Assembly: GCA_030425925.1 (NCBI GenBank) | Contig: JAUHZO010000019.1 | Coordinates: 27,871 to 91,870 of the forward strand | Length of the DNA: 64,000 nucleotides | Direction of reading: 5' to 3' | Origin: Alphaproteobacteria bacterium | GTDB lineage: Bacteria; Pseudomonadota; Alphaproteobacteria; Rhodobacterales; Rhodobacteraceae | In this document: piece by piece, positions 46,341 to 55,831 of the stretch | Position numbering within the stretch: the stretch's first letter is position 1 | Layout of the letters: the number at the start of each line of letters is the position of its first letter | The notes under the pieces: model-generated | What the model was told of the DNA's origin: nothing | What the model saw: only the letters and a program-made list of their open reading frames with translations | Database searches by the model: none | Translations under genes and position numbers: made by a program

Positions 46341-47067
46341 ACCGGTGCTGGAGGTTGCCGGCGTCACTGCGGGCTATGTGCCCGACCTGCCGATCCTGCG
46401 CGACGTCTCCATGCGGGCCGCGGCGGCGGCGGTGACGGTGATCATCGGACCCAACGGCGCGGGCAAGTCGACGCTGATCAAGGCCATCGCCGGGCTGGTG
46501 CCGGTCAGTGCCGGGCAGATCCGCCACGAAGGCACCGCGATCACCCATATCCGGCCCGACCAGATGGCGCAGCACGGCATGGCCTATGTGCCGCAGACCG
46601 ACAACATCTTTCGCAGCCTCACCGTGCAGCAGAACCTGGATCTGGCGCTGCGCCGGGCCGGGCCCGAGGCCACGGCGCGGCTGGACCGGCTGCACACCCG
46701 CTTTCCCGCGCTGGCCGACAAGCGCGCCGCCCGGGCCGGGGCGCTTTCGGGCGGTCAGCGGCAGATGCTTGCGGTGGCGATGGCGCTGGCCACCGCGCCG
46801 CGCACGATCCTGATGGATGAACCGTCCGCCGGGCTGTCGCCGCGCGCGGCGCAGGAGGTGCTGGAAATGGCGCGCGGGCTGACCGAAAGCGGGGTCAGCA
46901 TCCTGCTGGTGGAACAGAACGTCTCGCAGGCGCTGCGGCTGGCCGATCACTGCTATATCCTGGCCGAGGGGCGCAACCAGCTGGATGGCCCGGCCGCAGA
47001 TCTTCTGGGCGACAGCGTCGTGGCCGAGATCTATCTTGGCGGCAAGCGGTTGAGGGTCGGGGCATGA
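46333..47067 (+). CDS. Branched-chain amino acid type ABC transporter ATP-binding protein (LivF-like)
   Basis: 244-residue ATPase. Walker A GPNGAGKSTLIKAI, then the LivF-typical YVPQTDNIFRSLTVQQNL, signature LSGGQRQMLAVAMAL and Walker B ILMDEPSAGLSP. It starts 8 bp inside LivG and overlaps the LivH-like gene by four bases. Confidence 0.92.
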   Translation: MAEPVLEVAGVTAGYVPDLPILRDVSMRAAAAAVTVIIGPNGAGKSTLIKAIAGLVPVSAGQIRHEGTAITHIRPDQMAQHGMAYVPQTDNIFRSLTVQQNLDLALRRAGPEATARLDRLHTRFPALADKRAARAGALSGGQRQMLAVAMALATAPRTILMDEPSAGLSPRAAQEVLEMARGLTESGVSILLVEQNVSQALRLADHCYILAEGRNQLDGPAADLLGDSVVAEIYLGGKRLRVGA

Positions 47068-47978
47068 TCCAGCACCTGCTTGACGGCATCCTTGTGGGCG
47101 CGATCCTGTCGCTGGGGGCGACGGGCCTGACCATGGTGATGCACATGCTGCGCTTTGCCAATTTCAGCCATGCCGAACTGCTGTCCATCGGGGCCTATGT
47201 CGCGTTGGTCTTCGATCCGCTGTTCAAGGCGCTGCTGCCGCTTCTGTCGGCGCAGATCGGGCCGCTCTCGATGACCTGGGCGCTGGTGGCGGCTATTCTG
47301 GTGGCCATGGCGCTGACCGCGCTCAGCGCGGTGCTGTTCGACCGGCTGGTGTTCCGCCGCGTGCGCGAGAAGGGCGAAGAACTCTCGATGGTCTTCGCCT
47401 CGTTCGGGCTGGCGCTGATCATCCGCAACGTGATCGGCCTGGTCTTCGGGCTGCACACCAAGCTTTACAGCCAGGATATCGTCTTTGCCACGGTGCTCAG
47501 CCGCGATCCGCTGATCCTGGTCAAGCCCGACCAGGTGGCGGTGCTGGGCGTGGCGCTGGCGGTGATGGCGGCGCTGCATCTGATGCTGTCGCGCACCACC
47601 TTCGGCTATGCCCTGAGAGCGGTGGCCGAAAACCCCGCACTGGCGCAGGTCAACGGCATCAATCTGGGCCGCATGATCGTCATCGTCTGGCTGCTGGGGG
47701 GCGCTCTGGCGGCGATGGCGGGGGTGTTCTACGGGCTGACCAACCAGATCACCCCGGTGATCGGGCGCGATCTGGTGCTGCCGGTCTTTGCCGCCACCAT
47801 TGTGGGTGGCATCGGGTCGATCCATGGCGCGTTGCTGGGCGGGTTCGTTGTCGGGATCGCCGCCAATCTGGCGCTGGTGGTCCTGCCGTCGGGCTACAGC
47901 CCGTCGGTGCCGTTCCTGATCATCCTTGCGGTGCTGCTGGTGCGGCCCAACGGGCTTTTCGGCGAGGAACGGGCATGA
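47064..47978 (+). CDS. Branched-chain amino acid type ABC transporter permease (LivH-like)
   Basis: 304-residue inner-membrane permease with eight or so helices. FANFSHAELLSIGAYVAL near residues 32-49 is the LivH hallmark. The cytoplasmic EAA-like loop reads RAVAENPALAQVNGINL. ATGA overlaps join it to both neighbours. Confidence 0.91.
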   Translation: MIQHLLDGILVGAILSLGATGLTMVMHMLRFANFSHAELLSIGAYVALVFDPLFKALLPLLSAQIGPLSMTWALVAAILVAMALTALSAVLFDRLVFRRVREKGEELSMVFASFGLALIIRNVIGLVFGLHTKLYSQDIVFATVLSRDPLILVKPDQVAVLGVALAVMAALHLMLSRTTFGYALRAVAENPALAQVNGINLGRMIVIVWLLGGALAAMAGVFYGLTNQITPVIGRDLVLPVFAATIVGGIGSIHGALLGGFVVGIAANLALVVLPSGYSPSVPFLIILAVLLVRPNGLFGEERA

Positions 47979-48952
47979 TCGGCGTGGTCTCGTACCTGGT
48001 GTTCTTCACCACCGTCGCCGCGATCCTGGCCATCGCCGTGCTGGGGCTGAACCTGCAATGGGGCAATACCGGCCTGTTCAACGGCGGCGTGGTCGCCTTC
48101 TTCGGTGCCGGCGCCTATGGCACGCTGATCCTGGGCGGCACGCCGCAGCCCGATCATCTGGGCGGGTTCGAATTGCCCTATCTGCTGGCGCTGCTGGGCG
48201 GAATGGCCGCCGCCGGGGCGCTGGCCTGGGGGGTGGGCGTGCTGACGCTGCGCCTGCGTCACGACTATCTGGCCATCGCCACCTTTGGCGTGGCCGTGGC
48301 CTTCGAGAACCTGATGCGCAATGCCGAGGCGCTGGGCGGCGGGGCCAAGGGGCTGCGTGGCTTTGAACGCCCCCTGCGCGAGGCGCTGGGCAGCGGGTTT
48401 CTCTACAACCTCGCCTTTCTGGCCTTTGTGCTGGTCTGCCTTGTCCTGGTCTGGCGTTCTCTGGACCGGCTGGTGGCCTCGCCCTTTGGCCGGCTCTTGC
48501 GCGCCATCCGCGAGGACGAGACAGCCGCGCGGTCGCTGGGCAAGAGCCCGGCGCGCATCCGGCTGACGGCCTTTGTCACCGGGTCGGTGATCATGGGACT
48601 GTCCGGCGGGCTGTATGCCACCTTCTACGCCTTTGTCAGCCCGCAGGACGTGCTGCCGGTGCTGACCTTCCAGATCTGGGCCATGCTGATCGTGGGCGGT
48701 GCGGGTAACACGCGCGGGGCGGTCATGGGCGCGTTCCTGATCTGGGCCGCCTGGACCGCCAGCGGCTGGGGGCTGTCGCGTTTCGCCCCGGTCGAGGCGC
48801 AACTCTATACCGGATCGATCCAGTATGTTCTGATCGGGCTGGTGATCGTCGGCATGCTGCTCTGGCGCCCGCAGGGGCTGTTTCCCGAGCGGCTGGTCGT
48901 ATCGCAATCGGGCCGGGAAGGCGCCCGGTCAACACAGGGAGAAAGACAATGA
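47975..48952 (+). CDS. Branched-chain amino acid type ABC transporter permease (LivM-like)
   Basis: 325-residue permease. The LivM-type GLNLQWGNTGLFNGGVVAFFGAGAY is near the N-terminus, and the coupling loop is RAIREDETAARSLGKSPARIRL. The end LFPERLV is typical. Overlaps LivH-like and binding-protein genes by ATGA. Confidence 0.91.
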   Translation: MIGVVSYLVFFTTVAAILAIAVLGLNLQWGNTGLFNGGVVAFFGAGAYGTLILGGTPQPDHLGGFELPYLLALLGGMAAAGALAWGVGVLTLRLRHDYLAIATFGVAVAFENLMRNAEALGGGAKGLRGFERPLREALGSGFLYNLAFLAFVLVCLVLVWRSLDRLVASPFGRLLRAIREDETAARSLGKSPARIRLTAFVTGSVIMGLSGGLYATFYAFVSPQDVLPVLTFQIWAMLIVGGAGNTRGAVMGAFLIWAAWTASGWGLSRFAPVEAQLYTGSIQYVLIGLVIVGMLLWRPQGLFPERLVVSQSGREGARSTQGERQ

Positions 48953-50214
48953 CACGCAACATGCAACGCTTCATGCTGACGGCCGGCACGGCGCTGGGTC
49001 TGACGCTGGGCGCTTCGGCGGCGCTGGCGCAGGACTGCACCACCCGGATCGGGGCCGTGCTGCCCACCTCGGTGGACTGGGGCCGGCCCATTGCCGAAAC
49101 GGCGCAATTCGTCGTCGACCAGGTCAACGAGTCCGGCGGCGTGGCGGGCTGCCAGATCGAGATGGTGCTGCGCGACACCCAGGTCGATCCCAAGGTCGGC
49201 GTGGACGCCGCCAAGGCGCTTGTCGATCTGGACGGCGTGCAGGTGCTTCTGGGCGCGGTGTCTTCCGGGGTGTCGATGCCGATCCTGACCTCGGTCTCGG
49301 TGCCGGGCAACGTGATGCAGATGTCGTGCTGCTCGTCCTCCACCGCCTTTACCGCGCTGGCCCGGGAAGGCAAGACGAGCGGGCTGTGGTTCCGCACCTT
49401 CGCCACCACCGGCGTGCAGGCCGCGGTGGCGGCCAAGGTGGCGCAGGATCAGGGCTATGGATCGGTGGCGATCCTTTACAAGAACGACGATTGGGGCCAG
49501 GACATCGCCAAGCTGACCGCGGGCTATCTCGAGGCCCTGGGGATCGAGGTCACCGGGTCGGTTGCGCTGAACGACGGCCAGCCGTCATACCGGGCCGAGG
49601 TCACCAGCGCGCTGTCGGGCAATCCCGAAGCGGCCTATCTGGCGCTTTATCCCAACGAAGGCACGGCGGCCGTGCGGGAATGGCTGTCGCTGGGCGGCAC
49701 GCAGAACATGATCCTGGCGAACTCGCTGAAATCCGACGATTTCCGCCAGAACGTGGGGCTGCAATACCTTGGCAATGCGCTGGGCACCGACACCGCCTCG
49801 CCGCGGGTGGACAGCGCCGACGATTTTGTCACGCGCTATACCGAACGGTTCGGCGGCGCGCCCAACGGGCCGGGGCTGGCCAACAGCTATGACGCGACCA
49901 TGATCGCCCTGCTGGCGATGGAGGCCGCGGGCGCCGGTGCCACCGGCGACCAGATCGCCGCCCAGGTGGGCCGGGTGACCGACCCCGCGGGCACGCCGGT
50001 GACCGCCGATGGCGCAGGCTTTGCCCAGGCGCGCCAGGTCCTCGCTGCGGGCGGCAGCGTGATGTACCAGGGTGCCACCGGCAATGTGCGCTTTGACGCC
50101 AATGGCGATGTCTCGGCCCCGGCGGTGGTCTGGAAGTTCACCGAGGACGGCTCGGAAGAGGTGCAGTATCTCTCGCTGACCGAGGTCGACACCTTCATGG
50201 CCTCGATGAACTGA
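48949..50214 (+). CDS. ABC transporter substrate-binding protein (periplasmic type I, amino acid/amide family)
   Basis: 421 residues with a Sec signal peptide (cleavage after ALAQ at about 27). The mature protein has the LivJ-like fold: IGAVLPTSVDWGRPIAETAQ, a Gly/Ser-rich MSCCSSSTAFTAL segment lining the pocket, and VAILYKNDDWGQD in the second lobe. A CSSSTAFT stretch is common in this family, whose ligands range from amino acids to amides and aromatic acids. AGGGAG precedes the ATG. It closes the operon and is followed by a palindromic terminator-like hairpin. Confidence 0.9.
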   Translation: MTRNMQRFMLTAGTALGLTLGASAALAQDCTTRIGAVLPTSVDWGRPIAETAQFVVDQVNESGGVAGCQIEMVLRDTQVDPKVGVDAAKALVDLDGVQVLLGAVSSGVSMPILTSVSVPGNVMQMSCCSSSTAFTALAREGKTSGLWFRTFATTGVQAAVAAKVAQDQGYGSVAILYKNDDWGQDIAKLTAGYLEALGIEVTGSVALNDGQPSYRAEVTSALSGNPEAAYLALYPNEGTAAVREWLSLGGTQNMILANSLKSDDFRQNVGLQYLGNALGTDTASPRVDSADDFVTRYTERFGGAPNGPGLANSYDATMIALLAMEAAGAGATGDQIAAQVGRVTDPAGTPVTADGAGFAQARQVLAAGGSVMYQGATGNVRFDANGDVSAPAVVWKFTEDGSEEVQYLSLTEVDTFMASMN

Positions 50215-50221
50215 TCTGGCT

Positions 50222-50239
50222 GGGGCCGCATGCGGCCCC
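50222..50239. terminator. 18-bp perfect palindrome between convergent ABC operons
   Basis: GGGGCCGCATGCGGCCCC is self-complementary and begins 7 bases after the binding-protein stop, 28 bases before the end of the convergent ATPase gene. No long T-run follows on either side, so it is a plausible but weak bidirectional terminator. Confidence 0.55.
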
Positions 50240-50267
50240 GTCCTCACCTGTGCTGGCCTGCCGCGCC

Positions 50268-51233
50268 TCAGCCCTGTTCCGGGTCCAGCGGGTGGTGGCA
50301 GGCCACCTCGGTGCCGTCCCCGTCCGGGCGCAGCGCCGGGACCGTTGCACAAAGCGCCGAGGCGCGCGGGCAGCGCGCGCGAAAGGCGCAGCCCGTGGGC
50401 GGGTTCAGAGGGTCCGGCAATTCGGTCTCGCGCCCTTCGGGCGCGGCCAGCCTGCGCCCCACCACCGGTGCGCTGTCGGCCAGCAGCCGTGTATAGGGGT
50501 GGCGCGGGCGCGCAAAGATGCGCTCGGCCGGGCCCAGTTCCACCACCGACCCGAAATACAGCACCGCCACCCGGTCGCTGACCGCCTCGACCACCGCCAG
50601 ATCGTGGCTGATGAAGAGGTAGGTCAGCCCGAACTGCGTCTTCAGATCGGCCAGCAGGTTCAGAACCTGCGCCTGCACCGAGACATCCAGCGCCGAGACC
50701 GGTTCGTCCAGGATCAGGATCCGGGCTTCGGCCGCCAGCGCCCGCGCGATGCCGATGCGCTGCGCCTGTCCGCCCGAGAATTCGTGCGGATACCGGTCCA
50801 GAAAGGCGTCGCGCAGGTTCACCGCGGCAAAGATCTCGGCAATCCGCGCGGCCCGCGCGGCGCGGGTCATGCCGTGCAGGTGGCGCAACGGCGCCTCCAT
50901 GATCTGGCGGATGGTCTTGCGCGGGTTCAGGCTGCTGATCGGGTCCTGAAAGACGTATTGTATACGTCGCCCGAAGGCAGCGGGGTCGGCGCGGTCCAGC
51001 GGCGCGCCCTCGATCTCGATCCGGCCGGTGCTGGGCTCCAGCAGGCCCACCAGCATCCGCGCCAGGGTGGACTTGCCGCATCCCGATTCCCCGACGATGC
51101 CCAGCGTCTCGCCGCTGGGCACCTCGAGCGTGAGCGGCTGCAGCGCCCGCACCCGGGCGCGCGGCGGCCCGATCAGCCGTTTGCCGAGGTCGAAGGTCTT
51201 GGACAGGTCGGTCAGGCGCAGGGCAGGGGTCAT
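50268..51233 (-). CDS. Peptide-type ABC transporter ATP-binding protein (OppF/DppF-like)
   Basis: 321-residue ATPase. Walker A GESGCGKSTL (about 48-57), the peptide-family YVFQDPISSLNPRKTI, signature FSGGQAQRIGIARAL and Walker B ILILDEPVSALD. The C-terminal region GCAFRARCPRASALC carries the cysteines that bind an iron-sulfur-like cluster in several OppD/F proteins. It is the last gene of the operon, overlapping the fused permease-ATPase by ATGA. Confidence 0.92.
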   Translation of the reverse strand: MTPALRLTDLSKTFDLGKRLIGPPRARVRALQPLTLEVPSGETLGIVGESGCGKSTLARMLVGLLEPSTGRIEIEGAPLDRADPAAFGRRIQYVFQDPISSLNPRKTIRQIMEAPLRHLHGMTRAARAARIAEIFAAVNLRDAFLDRYPHEFSGGQAQRIGIARALAAEARILILDEPVSALDVSVQAQVLNLLADLKTQFGLTYLFISHDLAVVEAVSDRVAVLYFGSVVELGPAERIFARPRHPYTRLLADSAPVVGRRLAAPEGRETELPDPLNPPTGCAFRARCPRASALCATVPALRPDGDGTEVACHHPLDPEQG

Positions 51234-53113
51234 GACGCGGGGGCTCCGGCGCGCAGCGGCGTGGGGCAACGCACCGCGCGGTCCGCCGTCAGCGGATCCA
51301 GCGTGATCTCGCCGCGGCGGCAGGTGTCCTGCACCAGGTCGCACCGTCCTGCAAAGGCGCAGCCCGCGGGCAGGTCGTCCACCGAGGGCGGCAGCCCGGG
51401 AATGGTGGCCAGCCTGCGCCGCCCGCCGCCGGGTGCAGGCACACAGGCCATCAGCCGCGCGGTATAGGGATGGGCCGGGCGCGACAGGATCGCATCGGTC
51501 GGGCCGGTTTCGACGATTCGCCCGGCATACATCACCGCCACCCGGTCACACAGCTGGGCCACGACGCCGAAATCATGCGTGATGAACAAGATCGCCAGCC
51601 CGCGCGCGCGGCGCAATTCGTCCAGCAGCGCCAGGATCTGCGCCTGCACGGTGACGTCCAGCGCCGTGGTGGGTTCGTCGGCGATGATCACGTCGGGATC
51701 GTTGGCCAGCGCCATGGCGATGCCCACCCGCTGCCGCATGCCGCCGGACAATTCGTGCGGATAGCTGTCGATCCGCGCCGCCGCATTGGGGATGCGCACC
51801 GCGCCCAGCAGGTCCACCGCCCGCGCCCGTGCCTCGGCCCGCGGCACGGCATGGTGGGCGCGGATCGCCTCGACCAGCTGGGTCCCGATTGTATACAAGG
51901 GGTGCAGAGTCGCTTGCGGGTCCTGAAAGATATAGGCCACGCGGTCGCCACGGATCCGCCGCAGCGTTTCATAGCGCGCCCCGATCAGGTCCTGGCCGTC
52001 GAAATGCACCGACCCGCCGGTGATCACACCCGGGGGCGAGGCGACCAGCCCCATGACCGACAATGCCGTCACCGACTTGCCCGAACCGCTTTCGCCGACA
52101 AGACCGAGGCATTCACCGGGCCGCACGTCCAGATCCACGCCGCCCACGGCGCGGTACACCCGGCCCTTGACCCGGAACTCGGTTTTCAGCCCGTCGATCG
52201 ACAGCAGCGCCGCGCCGCCCTGCGCCGCCGGCACCGGCGCATCGCGCGCAACTTGCGTGGCCGGCAAAGGCCGGTTCAGCGCACCGGATTTCAGCCGCGG
52301 GTCCAGCGCGTCGCGTACACCGTCCCCCAAAAGGTTGATCGCCATGACGATGACCAGGATCATCGCGCCGGGCACAACCGAGGTGTGCGGGCTGGTGATC
52401 AGCGCCGCCCGCGCCTCGCCCAGCATCGAGCCCAGATCGGCGACGGGCGGCTGGCTGCCAAGGCCCAGAAAGCTCAGCCCGGCGGTCTCCAGGATCATCC
52501 AGCCCACCGTGGTGGACATGGCGATCACGATCACCGGCACGACGTTGGGCAGGATCTCGGTCAGCACGATCCGCAGGTCGCTCATCCCCGACAGCCGCGC
52601 CGCATCGACGAATTCCTTGTGCGCGATCCCCACCGTCACGCCGCGGATGTTGCGGGCAAAAAACGGGATGTTCACCGCCGCCACGGCAATCAGCGCGTTC
52701 ATCAGGCCGGGCCCCAGCGCGGCCACGATGGCCAGCGCCAGCAGGATGTAGGGAAAGGCCATCAGCATGTCGACGCCGCGCATGATCAGGTTGTCGGTCC
52801 GCCCGCCATAGAATCCCGCCACGATGCCGATCGCCGCGCCCAGAACCGCGGCGGTCACCGCGGCGGCAAGGCCCACGGCAAGGCTCAGCCGGGTGCCCCA
52901 GAGCAGACGGCTGAGCAGGTCGCGCCCCAGATGGTCGGTGCCCAGCAGCGCGCCTTCGGAAAACGGCGGGCGAAAGCGGTTGCCGGTGTCGGTGATGTCG
53001 GGCGCGGCCAGCGGCAGCAGCGGCGTGACCAGCGCCAGAAGACACACGCACGCCATCACCACCAACCCGGCCAGCGCCAGCCGGTTGCGGGCAAGCAGGC
53101 GCAGAAAGCTCAT
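51230..53113 (-). CDS. Fused peptide-type ABC permease-ATPase (DppC-DppD in one chain)
   Basis: 627 residues. Residues 1-275 are a DppC-like permease ([20 protein letters not shown], then [16 protein letters not shown] as coupling loop). From about residue 300 comes a DppD-like ATPase with Walker [28 protein letters not shown], signature [15 protein letters not shown] and Walker [13 protein letters not shown], ending with [14 protein letters not shown]. The frame is open throughout, so this is a real fusion. Such fusions occur occasionally in peptide/nickel importers. It overlaps both neighbours by four bases. Confidence 0.92.
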   Translation of the reverse strand: MSFLRLLARNRLALAGLVVMACVCLLALVTPLLPLAAPDITDTGNRFRPPFSEGALLGTDHLGRDLLSRLLWGTRLSLAVGLAAAVTAAVLGAAIGIVAGFYGGRTDNLIMRGVDMLMAFPYILLALAIVAALGPGLMNALIAVAAVNIPFFARNIRGVTVGIAHKEFVDAARLSGMSDLRIVLTEILPNVVPVIVIAMSTTVGWMILETAGLSFLGLGSQPPVADLGSMLGEARAALITSPHTSVVPGAMILVIVMAINLLGDGVRDALDPRLKSGALNRPLPATQVARDAPVPAAQGGAALLSIDGLKTEFRVKGRVYRAVGGVDLDVRPGECLGLVGESGSGKSVTALSVMGLVASPPGVITGGSVHFDGQDLIGARYETLRRIRGDRVAYIFQDPQATLHPLYTIGTQLVEAIRAHHAVPRAEARARAVDLLGAVRIPNAAARIDSYPHELSGGMRQRVGIAMALANDPDVIIADEPTTALDVTVQAQILALLDELRRARGLAILFITHDFGVVAQLCDRVAVMYAGRIVETGPTDAILSRPAHPYTARLMACVPAPGGGRRRLATIPGLPPSVDDLPAGCAFAGRCDLVQDTCRRGEITLDPLTADRAVRCPTPLRAGAPAS

Positions 53114-54057
53114 GTCCTGATCCTCGGATCCAGCAGGCTTTGCGCCACGTCCACCGCGATGTTGAACATCACGTAGCAGGCCGCGACAAGCACCACCCCG
53201 CCCTGCACCAGCAGGATGTCGCGCTTGAGGATGGCGTCCACCAGCATGCGTCCGACGCCGGGCCACTGGAACACGATCTCGATATAGACCGCGCCCGACA
53301 GCACAAAGCCGGCCTGGATGCCCAGCACGGGGATGATCGACACCATCGCCGCCCGCAGCGCGTGCCGCCAGATCACGCCGCGTTCATGCACCCCCTTGGC
53401 GCGGGCGGTGCGGACGAAATCCTGCCGGAGCACCTCCAGCATCGCCGAACGGGCCAGCCGCGCGATCACCCCCGTGGCCACCACCGACAGCGCCAGCGCG
53501 GGCAGCGTCAGGTGGCGCAGCAGCGCCGCGGCATCGCGCGCGCCATAGATCGGCCACATCCCCGAAACCGGGAACAGCCGCAGGTTCACGGCAAAGATCA
53601 GGATCATCATCATGCCCAGAAAGAAGGACGGGATCGAGATCCCCAGCAGCACCGCAAAGGTGATGGCCTTGTCGGCCGCCCCGTATTGCCGCGCCGCCGA
53701 CACGACGCCCGCCGCCACACCCAGGGCCGAACAGATCACGAAGGCGGTGCCCGCCAGCACCAGCGTGGCCCCGAACCGTTCCGCCACCTCGTCCAGCACA
53801 GGCCGGTTGAGCGAGAACGACCGCCCGAAGTCGCCCTGAAGCATGTTGCCCAGCCAGATGAAGTACCGCTGCACCAGCGGCTTGTCGAGCCCGAGGTCGC
53901 GGTTGAGCTTGGCGACGTTTTCGGGCGTGGCATAGCTGCCCAGGATCGCCGTGGCCGGATCGCCCGGGATCATCGCCATGATCAGGAACACGATCACCGA
54001 AAGGCCCAACAGCACGGGGATTGCGGAAAGCAGCCGTGTCAGGATGTAGCTTCCCAC
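53110..54057 (-). CDS. Peptide-type ABC transporter permease (OppB/DppB-like)
   Basis: 315-residue permease from a GTG start at 54057, with an AAAGGGG ribosome site; an ATG at 54117 would lie inside the upstream hairpin repeat and is rejected. Family features: YILTRLLSAIPVLLGLSVIVF N-terminal helix, PGDPATAILG and GLDKPLVQRYFIWLGNMLQGDFGRS loop, and the RTARAKGVHERGVIWRHALR coupling region. First permease of the operon; a strong double hairpin separates it from the binding-protein gene. Confidence 0.9.
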   Translation of the reverse strand: MGSYILTRLLSAIPVLLGLSVIVFLIMAMIPGDPATAILGSYATPENVAKLNRDLGLDKPLVQRYFIWLGNMLQGDFGRSFSLNRPVLDEVAERFGATLVLAGTAFVICSALGVAAGVVSAARQYGAADKAITFAVLLGISIPSFFLGMMMILIFAVNLRLFPVSGMWPIYGARDAAALLRHLTLPALALSVVATGVIARLARSAMLEVLRQDFVRTARAKGVHERGVIWRHALRAAMVSIIPVLGIQAGFVLSGAVYIEIVFQWPGVGRMLVDAILKRDILLVQGGVVLVAACYVMFNIAVDVAQSLLDPRIRT

Positions 54058-54096
54058 CTCGCCCCTTTCATCTTTCTGAAAATACCTCCGGGGGGT

Positions 54097-54148
54097 GTGG
54101 GGGGCAGAGCCCCCCACGCGGTCGCCGCGCCCCGGGCGCGGCGACCGC
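54097..54148 (-). terminator. Two strong hairpins between the binding-protein and permease genes
   Basis: Stem 1: 54097-54105 with 54109-54117 (9 bp, 3-nt loop). Stem 2: 54118-54132 with 54134-54148 (inverted repeat of 15 bp, practical loop of 3). Together they could form an attenuator or an mRNA 3' stabiliser that leaves the binding protein in excess over the membrane parts. The CCTCCGGGGGG flank is a motif I associate with dispersed Rhodobacteraceae repeats. Confidence 0.7.
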
Positions 54149-54162
54149 GTCCTGTGCAGGGA

Positions 54163-55737
54163 TCAGTTCTTGACGACCTCGTCCAGCAGCAGGAAGAACG
54201 ACGGCTGCAGCGCAAAGTTCCCGACCCGGTCGTTGGTCACCGCGTTCTGCTTCCAGTTCGCCACAAAGACCCAGGGCGCGTCCTCTTGCACGATGGCCTG
54301 CATCTCCTTGTACAGCCGCGCGCGTTCGTCCTGGTCGGTGGCCACGCGGGCGGCCTCCAGCAGGCGGTCCACCTCGGGGTTGGAGTAGTAGCCCGAGTTG
54401 AAGCCGCCCTTGTCGGGCCAGGCCTCGGTGCGCAGCGCGAGAAAGGGCAGGGTGTCGGGATCGTTCGTCATCCACGCCATCTCGGCCATGTCGGCCTTGC
54501 CTTCCAGACCCGGGTTCACCTCGCCCAGGAAGGTGTTCCATTCATAGGTCTCGATCCGCACGTTCAGCCCCACGGCGGTCAGGTCGGCCTGGATCGCGGT
54601 GCCCATGGCCACCGGGTCGAGCATGCCCGAGCCGCCCTCGGTGACGTAAAAGGTCAGTTCCGCGCCTTCGGCCCCGGCTTCGGCCAGCAGCGCGCGGGCC
54701 TTGTCGGGATCGTAGGGATAGGGCTCCAGCGCCTCGTTATAGGCCCAGGCAAAGGCCGGGGGCGTCGGGCCCGCAGCCACTTCGGCGGTGCCTTCCAGCA
54801 CGTCGTTGACCAACGCTTCCTTGTTGATCGCGTAATTCGCCGCCTGGCGCACGCGCTTGTCGGCAAACGGGCCTTCCTTGGCGTTCAGGATCAGGAACCA
54901 GACATGGGGCCCGGCCTGTTCGTGCACGGTGAACCCGTCACCGGCAAATTCCGACAGCGCCACCGGCGGCACCTCGACCATCAGGTCGATGCCGCCCGCC
55001 AGCATCTCGGCGGTGCGGGTGTTGGCATCGGTGATCGGGCGGAACACCACGGCCTCCAGCGCGGGCGCGCCATCCCAGTAGTCGGCATTCGCCTCGACCA
55101 CCACCGCCTCGTTCGAGCGCCACTCGACAAAGCGGAACGGCCCCGTTCCGGCCGGGTTGCGGCCCACATCGGCACCATGGGTTTCCACCGACAGCGGCGA
55201 GACCAGCAGCCCTGTGGGATAGGCGAGGTTCGACAGGAACGGCGCATAGGGCGCGTTCAGCGTGAACTGCACCGTCCTGTCATCCACCGCCTCGACCGAC
55301 TCCACCGCCGAGAAGAAGAACGCCAGCGGGAACGGGCCGGTGTCGTGATAGGGATGGGTTTCGTCCAGCATCCGGTCGAAGTTGAACTTGACCGCCGCCG
55401 CGTCAAACGGCGCGCCGTCGTGAAAGCGCACGCCCTCGCGCAGGGTAAAGGTATAGACGGTGCCGTCCTCGCTGATGGTCCACTCGGTGGCCAGCGCCGG
55501 TTCCACCTCCAGCGTGCCGTCCTTGTAGCGCACCAGACCGTCGAACACGTTCATCAGGATGCGGAAATCGTTCACCGCGGTCACGGCGGCGGGGTCGAGC
55601 GCCTTGGGTTCGGCGATCTGGCCGACGATCAGCACGTTGGCCGGGGTCTGCGCCGCCACCGGCGCCGCACCAAGGCCCAGCGCCAGAGCCGCGGCCGAGG
55701 CCATCAGCGTGCGCCGTGTCAGGTCAAGAAGTGTCAT
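54163..55737 (-). CDS. Peptide-type ABC transporter substrate-binding protein (SBP family 5)
   Basis: 524 residues with a signal peptide (Arg-Arg-containing start TRRTLMASAAALALG; cleavage after VAAQ, about 30). It has the family 5 features FDGLVRYKDGTLEVEPALATEW and YTFTLREGVRFHDGAPF near the first third. Ligands of the family are peptides, nickel or opines. The ATG at 55737 has a GAGAGG site. It is first in the operon with a DppB-like permease, the fused DppCD and a DppF-like ATPase, controlled from a region with inverted TTATCATGA sites. Confidence 0.92.
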   Translation of the reverse strand: MTLLDLTRRTLMASAAALALGLGAAPVAAQTPANVLIVGQIAEPKALDPAAVTAVNDFRILMNVFDGLVRYKDGTLEVEPALATEWTISEDGTVYTFTLREGVRFHDGAPFDAAAVKFNFDRMLDETHPYHDTGPFPLAFFFSAVESVEAVDDRTVQFTLNAPYAPFLSNLAYPTGLLVSPLSVETHGADVGRNPAGTGPFRFVEWRSNEAVVVEANADYWDGAPALEAVVFRPITDANTRTAEMLAGGIDLMVEVPPVALSEFAGDGFTVHEQAGPHVWFLILNAKEGPFADKRVRQAANYAINKEALVNDVLEGTAEVAAGPTPPAFAWAYNEALEPYPYDPDKARALLAEAGAEGAELTFYVTEGGSGMLDPVAMGTAIQADLTAVGLNVRIETYEWNTFLGEVNPGLEGKADMAEMAWMTNDPDTLPFLALRTEAWPDKGGFNSGYYSNPEVDRLLEAARVATDQDERARLYKEMQAIVQEDAPWVFVANWKQNAVTNDRVGNFALQPSFFLLLDEVVKN

Positions 55738-55761
55738 GGGAGCCTCTCTGTTGCCGTCAAA

Positions 55762-55801
55762 TTATCATGATTATTTGAATTCACGCAAATTCTCATGATA
55801 A
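55762..55801. promoter_or_regulatory. Inverted TTATCATGA sites, candidate FadR-type operators
   Basis: TTATCATGA at 55762-55770 and its inverse TCATGATAA at 55793-55801 lie between the divergent binding-protein and DUF1028 genes, with 22 bp between them. A third copy precedes the GntR gene at 57296-57304. Confidence 0.7.
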
Positions 55802-55831
55802 ATTCAAGAAGAATATGGCAAGGGCACGGGC

